Shown one piece after another: positions 9,053 to 16,275 of a stretch of DNA of 26,887 nt; the stretch's first letter is position 1, and each line of letters starts with the position of its first letter. Where the stretch lies: positions 1 through 26,887 of the forward strand of contig CAKSAY010000011.1 in assembly GCA_934438055.1 (NCBI GenBank), read 5' to 3'. This DNA is from an uncultured Oscillospiraceae bacterium (GTDB lineage Bacteria; Bacillota; Clostridia; Oscillospirales; Ruminococcaceae). A model generated the notes under the pieces. The model was given only the letters and a program-made list of their open reading frames with translations, made no database searches and was not told the origin of the DNA. The position numbers and the translations under genes are program-made.

Positions 9053-9250
9053 TATCTTTTCGGTAATATGTCGCTGGGCATATGTAAGGGAACACGGTGC
9101 AATTCCGTGACAGCCCCCGCTACTGTGAGAAGGATTATATCTATAACAAACCCATTGGGAATTTTCCTGAGAAGGGATAGATATGAGATGATTTCGAGTC
9201 AGGATACCTGCCGTTAAGAGATGAAATTGCAAAAACTTTCGGCGGGAAAG
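9053..9250 (+). promoter_or_regulatory. Cobalamin (AdoCbl) riboswitch
   Basis: The core landmarks of the cobalamin aptamer are present in order: GGGAACACGGTGCAATTCC (9088-9106), the conserved ACAGCCCCCGCTACTGT hairpin (9111-9127, P5/L5) and the B12 box GAGTCAGGATACCTGCC (9196-9212). A following hairpin, CTTTC/GAAAG with loop GGCGG (9236-9250), fits P13. Its loop plus the next G (GCGGG, 9242-9246) is complementary to CCCGC in L5 (9116-9120), which is the expected L5-L13 kissing interaction. It should switch the operon off when cobalamin is bound. Confidence 0.93.
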
Positions 9251-9290
9251 AGTGCAGCTGCATTGTGCTTTATAATAAAGATGGAGAATT

Positions 9291-9324
9291 GCCCCGCCTC
9301 TTAAGTTGGCGGGCATGTTTTTTT
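9291..9324 (+). terminator. Riboswitch expression-platform terminator
   Basis: GCCCCGCC (9291-9298, one bulge) pairs with GGCGGGC (9308-9314), followed by a seven-T run (9318-9324). The 5' arm CCCGCC can instead pair with GGCGGG at 9241-9246, the L13 segment, which would make an antiterminator when the kissing loop is open. This supports transcriptional control by the cobalamin riboswitch. Confidence 0.85.
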
Positions 9325-9365
9325 ATTTTGGTGGTGCTAGAATCCACCAAATGATTGAATCTTTT

Positions 9366-9389
9366 GCCGCCGCTTAGGCGGCTTTTTTT
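9366..9389 (+). terminator. Second terminator in the B12 operon leader
   Basis: A perfect GCCGCC/GGCGGC stem (9366-9371 with 9377-9382) with a five-base loop and seven Ts lies 40 bases before the first gene and 42 bases after the first terminator. Its arms also resemble the L13 GGCGGG element, so it may be part of the same switch or a fixed second attenuator. Confidence 0.8.
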
Positions 9390-9430
9390 CCCTCCTTTTA
9401 TTTTTGCAGAAAAGAAAAGAGGATGGAGAA

Positions 9431-10666
9431 ATGAAAAAGAGATGTTTTGCGCTGATTTGTTTCATAGCGGTTTTTATTGCGCTGCCCGTTCAGGCAAAAG
9501 AAGATGGGATTGATGTTAAAAATGCAATTTCCCAAACAATAACATATGAACAGAGTTTGTTTCCAAACCCACAACCCTCTTATGGGCACACAGCAGGCGC
9601 TGAATGGGCGTTGTTGGGCATTGCCCGCTCAGGAGAGGAAATTTCGCAGGACTACTATCAGACGTATCTTACCAATCTATCGGTAACTTTAGAAAAGAAC
9701 CGGGGGGATTTACAGAGTGTCACAAATGATGATAAGGTCATTTTAGCACTAACAGCCATAGGTCTTGATCCCACTAATTTTGCCGGCTACAATCTCATTG
9801 TATTGGGGTTTGAAAGCTTTGACGCAATAGAGGCGTTAACGCCCTCCGGTCCTGCTTATGCTTTATTAGCGCTAAATAGTAATGATTATCAGCTTCCTCC
9901 GCAGGCAGACTATGATGAAAGCGATTTGGTTGGGTTGCTTTTGCAGTCTGAAATTAAGCCCAGCGCGGACAATGGAAATCAGCAAGGAGGATGGGCGTGG
10001 ACGGGAGACAAGCCTGACCCTGATTTAACGGCGATGGTGCTCCAAGCGCTTGCACCCTATGACACAGACGCTCATCCTGCGGTTGTTGATGCAGTTGCGC
10101 GCGGTTTGTCTGTATTATCAGGTATGCAGCTTGCAGATGGAGGTTTTTCTTCCTATGGGGTCGAAAATGCTTGCAGCGTTGCGCAGGTGGTGACGGCTCT
10201 TTGTGAATTGGGAATCGATCCGACATCGCAGGTATATGGTTTCAATCAAGGAGGCGCCAATATGGTGGAAAATCTACTTTCTTTTGCTTTGCCGTCCGGT
10301 GGATTTATCTATCAGCAGGGGGAGCGTGCAGCCTCTGCCTTTTCAAGCGAACAATCCCTCTATGCATTGGTTGATTATCAAAGATTGAAAGAGGGGAAAT
10401 CATCGCTTTATCGGATGGATGATGTTACACCATTTTTTTATCATGTTCCTGACGTGGCGCCGGAGCAAAGTGGCTCGGGCGCGATGACGTCAGAGCCTGT
10501 GCAGACGGCCATTTTAGACAACGGAGAGCAGACACAGTCGTTTCAGACGGTGGGTGTGCAGTCACCTGCTACGGGTGATGATGGATATGGCGCCATAGGC
10601 TTATTAGGCGTTTTGGCGTTGACTGTTGCAGTTTTGCTCAAACGGAGTGGAAATCATGCATCGTAA
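9431..10666 (+). CDS. Wall-anchored alpha/alpha-toroid repeat protein, predicted corrinoid-binding
   Basis: A 411-residue exported protein with an N-terminal signal peptide (KKRC, then a hydrophobic stretch ending LPVQA). The body has repeats of the prenyltransferase/squalene-oxidase toroid type, such as QQGGWAWTGDKPDPDLTAMV and GGFSSYGVENACSVAQVV; this is the fold of the N-terminal domain of intrinsic factor and transcobalamin. The catalytic residues of terpene cyclases are not evident. Near the C-terminus SPATG (about residues 378-382), a hydrophobic helix and KR form a sortase-type sorting signal. ATG at 9431 is preferred over an upstream TTG because GAGGATGGAG precedes it and the signal peptide begins there. 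It is the first gene behind the B12 riboswitch and overlaps the next by 11 bases. B12 binding is inferred from fold and context. Confidence 0.85.
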   Translation: MKKRCFALICFIAVFIALPVQAKEDGIDVKNAISQTITYEQSLFPNPQPSYGHTAGAEWALLGIARSGEEISQDYYQTYLTNLSVTLEKNRGDLQSVTNDDKVILALTAIGLDPTNFAGYNLIVLGFESFDAIEALTPSGPAYALLALNSNDYQLPPQADYDESDLVGLLLQSEIKPSADNGNQQGGWAWTGDKPDPDLTAMVLQALAPYDTDAHPAVVDAVARGLSVLSGMQLADGGFSSYGVENACSVAQVVTALCELGIDPTSQVYGFNQGGANMVENLLSFALPSGGFIYQQGERAASAFSSEQSLYALVDYQRLKEGKSSLYRMDDVTPFFYHVPDVAPEQSGSGAMTSEPVQTAILDNGEQTQSFQTVGVQSPATGDDGYGAIGLLGVLALTVAVLLKRSGNHAS

Positions 10667-11393
10667 AAAACTCATTTGGATGGTTCTTTCTATAATAGCG
10701 GCATGTGTTGTTGCAGGAGCTTTGATATGCCTTGCTATTTTTTCTATGCCCTCTTTGCCACAGCAGGCTCCTACGCCGGGACTTCCAACCGGTGAACAGA
10801 GCAGTTTGTTAGAAAGTCCTTGTAGTGAGATGCTACAGAATTCTTCTACTGCGCAGGAGACCGGTTCGTTCGACAGCAGCGCTGTTTCACAGAGCCAAGC
10901 GGAAGACGTTGCGCGGAGAACAGGCGAAACGGCGGCACAGTCTGCCGGGCAGAGCGTCGAGAAAACGCAGCTGGCAGAGACGCTCGGGGAAAGCGAAGCA
11001 GAAGACGAATTGATTAATAGTTGCACAATCGAAATTCGCTGTGACGCTATTTTAGGTCATATGGATCAATTAAAGGATGGATATGCTCCTTTTGTTCCTG
11101 CAGACGGTTTTTTCTTGCATACAACCACCGTCACATTTACACCGGGAGAAACGGTTTTAGACGTTCTACGTCGGGTCACTGAACAGAATGGTTTACAGCT
11201 TTTAGAAAGCGGTGGTTATGTGCAGAGCATAGGACATCTCATAGAGGGATGCTGCGGACGCTCCAGCGGCTGGATGTATACTGTCAACGGTGAGGTTCCT
11301 CATTATGGCTGTGATCAATATCAGTTAAACGACAGTGATCGAGTTTCCTGGCAGTTTGTGTGCGATTCTGCAGATATCATTACAGGGGGATGA
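10656..11393 (+). CDS. Membrane-anchored DUF4430 protein, predicted corrinoid-binding partner
   Basis: A 245-residue protein with an N-terminal membrane anchor (HRKK followed by about 22 hydrophobic residues), a low-complexity Ser/Gln/Glu linker (about residues 35-120) and a C-terminal DUF4430 domain. The domain shows TIEIRCDAIL, PGETVLDVLRRV, SSGWMYTVNGEVPHYGC and SDRVSWQFVCD. DUF4430 is the family of the C-terminal beta domain of animal intrinsic factor and transcobalamin, which closes over cobalamin bound by the toroid domain. The preceding gene encodes a toroid, so the pair looks like a split version of those carriers. ATG at 10656 is chosen because GGAG lies eight bases upstream; it overlaps the previous gene by 11 bases and the next by four (ATGA). 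Binding of B12 is inference. Confidence 0.85.
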   Translation: MHRKKLIWMVLSIIAACVVAGALICLAIFSMPSLPQQAPTPGLPTGEQSSLLESPCSEMLQNSSTAQETGSFDSSAVSQSQAEDVARRTGETAAQSAGQSVEKTQLAETLGESEAEDELINSCTIEIRCDAILGHMDQLKDGYAPFVPADGFFLHTTTVTFTPGETVLDVLRRVTEQNGLQLLESGGYVQSIGHLIEGCCGRSSGWMYTVNGEVPHYGCDQYQLNDSDRVSWQFVCDSADIITGG

Positions 11394-12280
11394 AGGCTTT
11401 GCATTGTAGATTGTCGTTATTTCACCCAGCAGTTGCTTTTGTATATTTTGTTTTTGTGATAGGGATATCTTTTTTTTCTATGCAGTCTGTTTTTTTGCTC
11501 ATCTCCTTTAGCAGCGCGCTTTTATATTGCCTTTTGCTCAAAGGATGGCGGGGTGTTAGGATGAATTTACTGCTTGTTCTCCCTGTTATTATTTTTACGA
11601 TTGTGATCAATCCACTTTTTGTTCATCAGGGAGTGACGGTTTTGTTTGTTGCCTTTGGAAAGCCGGTGACTTTGGAGGGAGTTGTCTTTGGAATTCATGC
11701 TGCTTTCATGCTTAGTTGTGTTGTGCTCTGGTTTTCCTGTTTTAATTGTGTAATCACTCCGGAGAAACTGACCTATCTTTTTGGGAGAACAGTTCCTGCT
11801 GTTTCGCTGATTCTCTCGATGACGTTGCGCTTTGTTCCAATGTATCGCAGACAGTTTAGACAGATTATGATGGCGCAGAAAGGGTTGGAGCCTGAGAAAC
11901 AGGGTGTTTTTGCGAGGGCTAAAACTGTTATGCGATGCCTGTCGATTTTGACTTCATGGGCTTTAGAACACTCTATTGAGACGTCGAATTCGATGCGAGC
12001 CAGAGGTTATGGCTTGCCGGGACGAACCCATTTTTCGCATTATCGTTTCAATGTTTTTGATGCGCTGTTTTTATCCGGCGTTGTTATTCTTGCCGGCATG
12101 GTGATTATAGGATGTTTTTTGGGAGAAAATCAGATGTTGTTTTATCCGGCCTTGGTCTATAAACCGATTACATGGTTTTCAATTGCTGTTTATATTGCCT
12201 ATGCGGTCTTGACTTTCTTGCCCACAATTCTTTTTGTTAGAGAGGAGATAAGATGGAAATCATACAGTGCAAAGACCTAA
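11390..12280 (+). CDS. ecfT: ECF transporter transmembrane component (EcfT)
   Basis: A 296-residue membrane protein with about six hydrophobic helices. It contains SMTLRFVPMYRRQF and the coupling motif MRARGYGLPG, the Ala-Arg-Gly signature by which EcfT contacts the two ATPase subunits. EcfT joins the ATPases to the substrate-binding S component. The start is ATG at 11390, overlapping the previous stop (ATGA), which implies translational coupling; there is no well-spaced ribosome site of its own. A longer version from a GTG at 11360 would lie inside the previous gene and adds a poor N-terminus. It overlaps the downstream ATPase gene by 28 bases. Being in the operon makes it a dedicated (group I) module rather than a shared one, though sharing cannot be excluded. 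Confidence 0.9.
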   Translation: MKALHCRLSLFHPAVAFVYFVFVIGISFFSMQSVFLLISFSSALLYCLLLKGWRGVRMNLLLVLPVIIFTIVINPLFVHQGVTVLFVAFGKPVTLEGVVFGIHAAFMLSCVVLWFSCFNCVITPEKLTYLFGRTVPAVSLILSMTLRFVPMYRRQFRQIMMAQKGLEPEKQGVFARAKTVMRCLSILTSWALEHSIETSNSMRARGYGLPGRTHFSHYRFNVFDALFLSGVVILAGMVIIGCFLGENQMLFYPALVYKPITWFSIAVYIAYAVLTFLPTILFVREEIRWKSYSAKT

Positions 12281-13878
12281 TCTTTCGCTATGCGACCGCC
12301 TCAATGGATTCTTTGAAGAAAGTATCCTGTTCCATCCAGAAAGGATCATTCACTCTGCTTTGTGGTGCGTCGGGCAGCGGAAAAACGACCTTTCTGCGTT
12401 CTTTAAAGCCGCAGCTTGCTCCTGCGGGGGAACTTTCAGGAGAAATTTTTTTTCAGGGAAAAAGCCTACATTCTCTTAGTCTCGCAGAGAGCGCGGCGGA
12501 GATCGGTTTTGTGCAGCAAGATCCGGCGCAGCAGATTGTGACGGACAAAGTGTGGCGTGAATTGGCTTTTGGCATGGAAAGTCTTGGAGTGCAACCCTCT
12601 GTTATTCGGAGAAGAACTGCGGAAATTTCCTGCTTTTTTGGCATAGAGGAGTGGATTCATAAGGAGACTTGTCTTTTGTCTGGCGGTCAAATGCAGTTGC
12701 TCAATTTAGCGTCGGTGATGGTGATGGAGCCGTCGCTTCTTTTGCTGGATGAACCAACAGCGCAGCTTGATCCGATTGCGGCAGCAAGCTTTTTAGATCG
12801 GCTTTTTAAGATTCATCGTGAGCTGGGAACGACCATTGTGATTTCTGAGCATCGTTTGGAGGAGACCTTTTCGAGAGCGGATCAGGTGATTGCCATGGAG
12901 GAGGGAATGGTGAGGTTTTGTGGAACGCCTGAAAAAACAGCAGCCTTTTTGATGTGCAGCGGGGCATCTGTTCAGGAGCTTCCCGTTGCAGCGCAGGCGG
13001 CTTCTTGCATCGACTATCAGGGGGATTGTCCTTTAACGGTTCGAGAGGGGAAAAGACTGCTTTGTTCTCTGTTTGCAGAGAATGGGGAGAAGCGATTGAC
13101 GTCTATAAAAAAGACAGAGAATCAACATGCCTCTGAAGCGGCCGTTGCTCTGTCACATTGTTATTTTCGCTATGAAAAAGCGGGAGAAGACGTTTTAAAA
13201 GATTGCTCTTTTTCTTTGCCAAAAGGGAAGCTCACATGCATTGTGGGAGGAAACGGTGTGGGAAAATCCACAGTTTTGCAGCTCATGGGAGGAAGACTAA
13301 AACCCTATCGGGGAAAGGTGAAGCGCTTTGTGCAGCGGGTGAGCGTTTTACCGCAGAATCCTCAGCTTCTTTTCACCGAACCGTCTGTGATTGAGGAACT
13401 TCTCGTTTGTTCAAAGACAGAAGCAGAGCAGATGTTGTCTTTTTTGGGACTTTGTTCTTTAAGAGAACAACACCCTTATGATCTCAGTGGAGGAGAGCAG
13501 CAAAGGCTCGCTTTAGGAAAGGTGCTTTTAAAACACCCGCAGGTTGTTTTGCTCGATGAACCAACCAAAGGGCTTGACTGCGCTTGGAAAAAGAGCATAG
13601 GTTGTTTGCTGCGAACCCTTGTGGATCGGGGAATCACAGTGGCGGTTGTGAGTCACGACATTGAATTCTCCGCTGAATTTGCTGATTGTGTCGCAATGCT
13701 TTTTGACGGCTCGGTTCTTTGTCAGGGTTGTCCGCATGAGCTATTTTTGCAAAATCAATTCTATACAACAGCTGCTCATCGAATGGCAAAAGATGTTTTT
13801 CCAACTGCACTCACAATTGAGGAGGTGATTTGCCAATGCAGGGAAAGTCTCTCGCAGCGAGAAGAAGTCTTGCAATAG
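12253..13878 (+). CDS. ECF transporter ATPase, fused EcfA-EcfA' double domain
   Basis: A 541-residue protein with two complete ABC ATPase domains. The first has GASGSGKT (residues 38-45), LSGGQ (142-146), LLLDEP and the switch His in SEHRLEE. The second has GGNGVGKS (about 332-339), LSGGEQQR (about 411), LLDEPTKGLD and SHDIEF. Both Walker A lysines and both Walker B glutamates are present, so both sites look competent. In most ECF systems the two ATPases are separate proteins; fused versions are common in Clostridia. It powers import with EcfT and the S component encoded on either side. ATG at 12253 has AGGAG five bases upstream and overlaps ecfT by 28 bases. Confidence 0.93.
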   Translation: MEIIQCKDLIFRYATASMDSLKKVSCSIQKGSFTLLCGASGSGKTTFLRSLKPQLAPAGELSGEIFFQGKSLHSLSLAESAAEIGFVQQDPAQQIVTDKVWRELAFGMESLGVQPSVIRRRTAEISCFFGIEEWIHKETCLLSGGQMQLLNLASVMVMEPSLLLLDEPTAQLDPIAAASFLDRLFKIHRELGTTIVISEHRLEETFSRADQVIAMEEGMVRFCGTPEKTAAFLMCSGASVQELPVAAQAASCIDYQGDCPLTVREGKRLLCSLFAENGEKRLTSIKKTENQHASEAAVALSHCYFRYEKAGEDVLKDCSFSLPKGKLTCIVGGNGVGKSTVLQLMGGRLKPYRGKVKRFVQRVSVLPQNPQLLFTEPSVIEELLVCSKTEAEQMLSFLGLCSLREQHPYDLSGGEQQRLALGKVLLKHPQVVLLDEPTKGLDCAWKKSIGCLLRTLVDRGITVAVVSHDIEFSAEFADCVAMLFDGSVLCQGCPHELFLQNQFYTTAAHRMAKDVFPTALTIEEVICQCRESLSQREEVLQ

Positions 13879-14729
13879 GGGCCTATGTTGCACTCCCGTT
13901 GCTTTTATTGGTCGCGACGCTATGGCTTGACAGCCGGTGGTATATCATCTTGAGTGTGTTATTGCTTTTGTGTGGAATCGTTCCCTTTTTTGTTTCTTTT
14001 GAGAGAAAAAAACCAAGGGCAAGAGAGGTGGTTTTGCTTGCCGTGATGTCCGCTCTTGTGATGATTGCAAATCTCGCAAGCTTTATGATGGTTCCCTTTC
14101 AGGCGGGTACAGCAATGGTGCTTATAGCGGGCGTTGCTTTTGGCCCTGAAATGGGATTTATGGCGGGCGCTCTGGGCAGATTGTCTGTGAATATGTTTTA
14201 TGGACAGGGCATTTGGACACCCTGGCAGATGTTTGCATGGGGAATGTTGGGGTTGTTAGCGGGGCTGGTTTTTGCAGCATATGAGGCTGCGCAAATCCAA
14301 CCACATCCTTTTCGAACGCTGCTTTGTTTCATTAGCTTACCTGTTGGATGCGTTTGTTTGGGTGAACTGACTCTTGTTTTTTGCGGGGCTTATGCTGACC
14401 TTGCATGGGGAATTTATTGCTTTGGTTTGATTGGGCTTTTGATAGCACTTGTCTGTTTTAAAAATCGTTTACAGGCAAATCGCATGGTTCTTGCTTTGTT
14501 TGGATTCTGCCTTACATTTTTTGTTTATGGCGGTGTGATGAACTTCTCAACAGCCGTTTTGTCTGGCTTGTTTGACAGCTTTTCTTTTGAGGGACTATCT
14601 ATTATTTTTCTGGCCGGAATTCCATACGATTTTCTTCACGCTTTGGGTGTCGCCATTTTTCTCTTTTGCTTTGGCGAGATGATAATCAAAAAATTTCGGA
14701 GAATCAAGAAAAAATATCGTATTCTATAG
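13836..14729 (+). CDS. ECF transporter substrate-binding S component, predicted cobalamin-specific
   Basis: A 297-residue membrane protein: two N-terminal hydrophobic segments (about residues 10-50), then an S-component domain with REVVLLAVMSALVMIAN, VPFQAGTAMVLIAGVAFGP, GFMAGALGRL and GIWTPWQMFAWGMLG, features typical of ECF S units. It would bind the vitamin at the outer face and dock on EcfT. Cobalamin, or a corrinoid precursor, is inferred from the riboswitch and the two surface proteins; sequence alone does not fix the ligand. ATG at 13836 lies seven bases after AGGAGGTGA; an upstream TTG at 13830 is too close to that site. It overlaps the ATPase gene by 43 bases and is last in the operon. 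Confidence 0.88.
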   Translation: MQGKSLAARRSLAIGAYVALPLLLLVATLWLDSRWYIILSVLLLLCGIVPFFVSFERKKPRAREVVLLAVMSALVMIANLASFMMVPFQAGTAMVLIAGVAFGPEMGFMAGALGRLSVNMFYGQGIWTPWQMFAWGMLGLLAGLVFAAYEAAQIQPHPFRTLLCFISLPVGCVCLGELTLVFCGAYADLAWGIYCFGLIGLLIALVCFKNRLQANRMVLALFGFCLTFFVYGGVMNFSTAVLSGLFDSFSFEGLSIIFLAGIPYDFLHALGVAIFLFCFGEMIIKKFRRIKKKYRIL

Positions 14730-15050
14730 TGCATTGGATGAACAATTTTGTTTGAAGAGTTTTTTTGAACAGACATTTCGCTGCCGGAAGTTATTGCTTT
14801 TGCATTGTATGCGCGCTTTTAAAGAGATGAGAGTTTTTGAAAACGCAAAACTTTTATGGAACTTGGAAAATGCAGTAAACGTTTGTTGATTGTTACAACA
14901 TATAAGATATCATGAACGCTGTGAATGGAATCATTATAAAAATCGAAAAAATATCGTTTTAAAGGCCAATCTTTTAACTATAAAATTATTTAGCAGCTTA
15001 TAGGGATGTGCAAGTTTTCTATATCAATTTGAGAAGATAAAAGGCATAAC
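14730..15050 (+). other. Intergenic region without visible gene
   Basis: No open frame with a ribosome site, no repeat and no recognised RNA were seen between the S-component stop and the hairpin at 15051. The DNA is AT-rich. It would form the 3' untranslated part of the B12 operon transcript. Confidence 0.5.
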
Positions 15051-15136
15051 AAATCAGCAAATGATTTTTCCCTATCATAAAGCGGGCTGCTCGGCGCTTG
15101 CTGAAAAATGGATAGAATTTGCGCTGATTTTTTCTC
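15051..15136 (+). terminator. Long hairpin, possible terminator of the B12 operon
   Basis: AAATCAGC plus AAAT (15051-15062) can pair with ATTT and GCTGATTT (15117-15130, two-base bulge), followed by further Ts. The 54-base interior is GC-rich and can itself fold (CTATC/GATAG, AGCG/CGCT). It is unusually long for a terminator and might instead be a structured RNA. Confidence 0.4.
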
Positions 15137-15141
15137 AAATT

Positions 15142-15181
15142 AAAAAATCCCGTAATGCATAAAGCTTACGGGATCTTTTTT
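15142..15181. terminator. Bidirectional terminator between B12 operon and ldh
   Basis: ATCCCGTAA (15147-15155) and TTACGGGAT (15166-15174) form a 9-base-pair stem with A/T runs on both sides, so it can end both the plus-strand B12 operon and the minus-strand ldh transcript. The 28-base core is nearly identical, in inverted orientation, to the element at 19728-19755. Confidence 0.85.
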
Positions 15182-15273
15182 CTATTACTTTATTTAACAA
15201 ACTATTTTCACCTTATAATATGCTTGCACCACCATATCAACCGGCAGCTTTTCTTTGAAGTTTCCGCTGCTTT

Positions 15274-16224
15274 CTATAGTTCGAGATCATGATAGAGTGA
15301 TTTGAGCATTTGGCATGATTTCTCGAATCTAGCAAGCTCTTTTTGATTTAAATCCAGCTCTATGATTTGAGAAACTCCTTGACGATTCACTATGCAGGGT
15401 GCGCCGGCATAGACATTATTCTGCCCATATTGCCCCTCCATCATAGCGGATACGGTTAGCACACTGCTCTCATTTCCTAAAATTGCACGTGTGATTCTAA
15501 CCATTGCCATGCCGATTCCATAATAGGTTGCCCGTTTTGCTTCAATGATTTTTTGTGCTGCATCACGCACTTGTATTCCGATTTTCTCCATTTCTTCCCG
15601 GCAATAACGACCGTCTTTATCTTCACAGAGGGACAAAACAGGCTTTGTGGCTATCATTGCCTGCGACCATGGAACAAATTCACTGTCTCCATGCTCTCCC
15701 ATTACATAGGCGTGAATATTACGTGGATCGATTGAAAAATATTCTCCCAAAAGATATCTAAGACGCGCTGTGTCTAATGCAGTTCCTGTTCCTAAAACCC
15801 GGTTGTGCGGAAAGTTAGACAGACGGCATGTTATATAAGACATGATATCTACCGGGTTTGTTGCAATGAGAAAGATTCCGTCAAAGCCTGATTGCGTTAC
15901 AGGTCCTATGATGGAACGAAACACCTGCGCATTTCTTTTTAACAGTTCAATTCTCGACTCTCCCGGTTTTTGTGCAACACCGGCACAGATTGCTACAACG
16001 TCCGCGTTTTGACAGTCAGTATACTCTCCGGCATAAATTTTTATATTAGAACCTGAAAAGGCCAGTCCATGGTTGAGATCCATTGCTTCGCCCTGCGCGC
16101 GCTTTTTGTCAATATCAATGAGCACCAGTTCATCACAGACATTTTGGTTGAGCAAGGCATAGGCATAGCTCATACCTACCAGTCCGGTTCCAATTAAGAC
16201 CACTTTTCTATTTTCATATCTCAT
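15274..16224 (-). CDS. ldh: L-lactate dehydrogenase
   Basis: A 316-residue NAD-dependent enzyme reducing pyruvate to L-lactate in fermentation. The Rossmann motif GTGLVG is at residues 12-17 and the NAD-binding acid in LVLIDID follows. The loop AQKPGESR carries the Gln that favours pyruvate over oxaloacetate and the catalytic-loop Arg. ATNPVD, LDTARLR and the proton-relay His of GEHGDSE (near residue 180) complete the active site, so it is a lactate rather than a malate dehydrogenase. AAGGAG six bases before the ATG at 16224 fixes the start. It follows the GT-C gene by 51 bases on the same strand and has the terminator at 15142-15181 downstream; I see no strong promoter in the gap, so it may be cotranscribed. 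Confidence 0.95.
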   Translation of the reverse strand: MRYENRKVVLIGTGLVGMSYAYALLNQNVCDELVLIDIDKKRAQGEAMDLNHGLAFSGSNIKIYAGEYTDCQNADVVAICAGVAQKPGESRIELLKRNAQVFRSIIGPVTQSGFDGIFLIATNPVDIMSYITCRLSNFPHNRVLGTGTALDTARLRYLLGEYFSIDPRNIHAYVMGEHGDSEFVPWSQAMIATKPVLSLCEDKDGRYCREEMEKIGIQVRDAAQKIIEAKRATYYGIGMAMVRITRAILGNESSVLTVSAMMEGQYGQNNVYAGAPCIVNRQGVSQIIELDLNQKELARFEKSCQMLKSLYHDLEL

Positions 16225-16275
16225 ATTGTTCTCCTTTTAATGCTTGATTCATATATGGTATTAGTTTGTACACTG

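Noticed and set aside
8810..9316. Minus-strand open frame of 168 codons across the riboswitch
   Set aside because: It is antisense to the IS right end, the promoter and the cobalamin riboswitch, all of which have strong independent support.
9404..9430. Upstream TTG start for the toroid protein
   Set aside because: It would place charged residues before the signal peptide, and the ribosome site lies downstream of it, just before the ATG at 9431.
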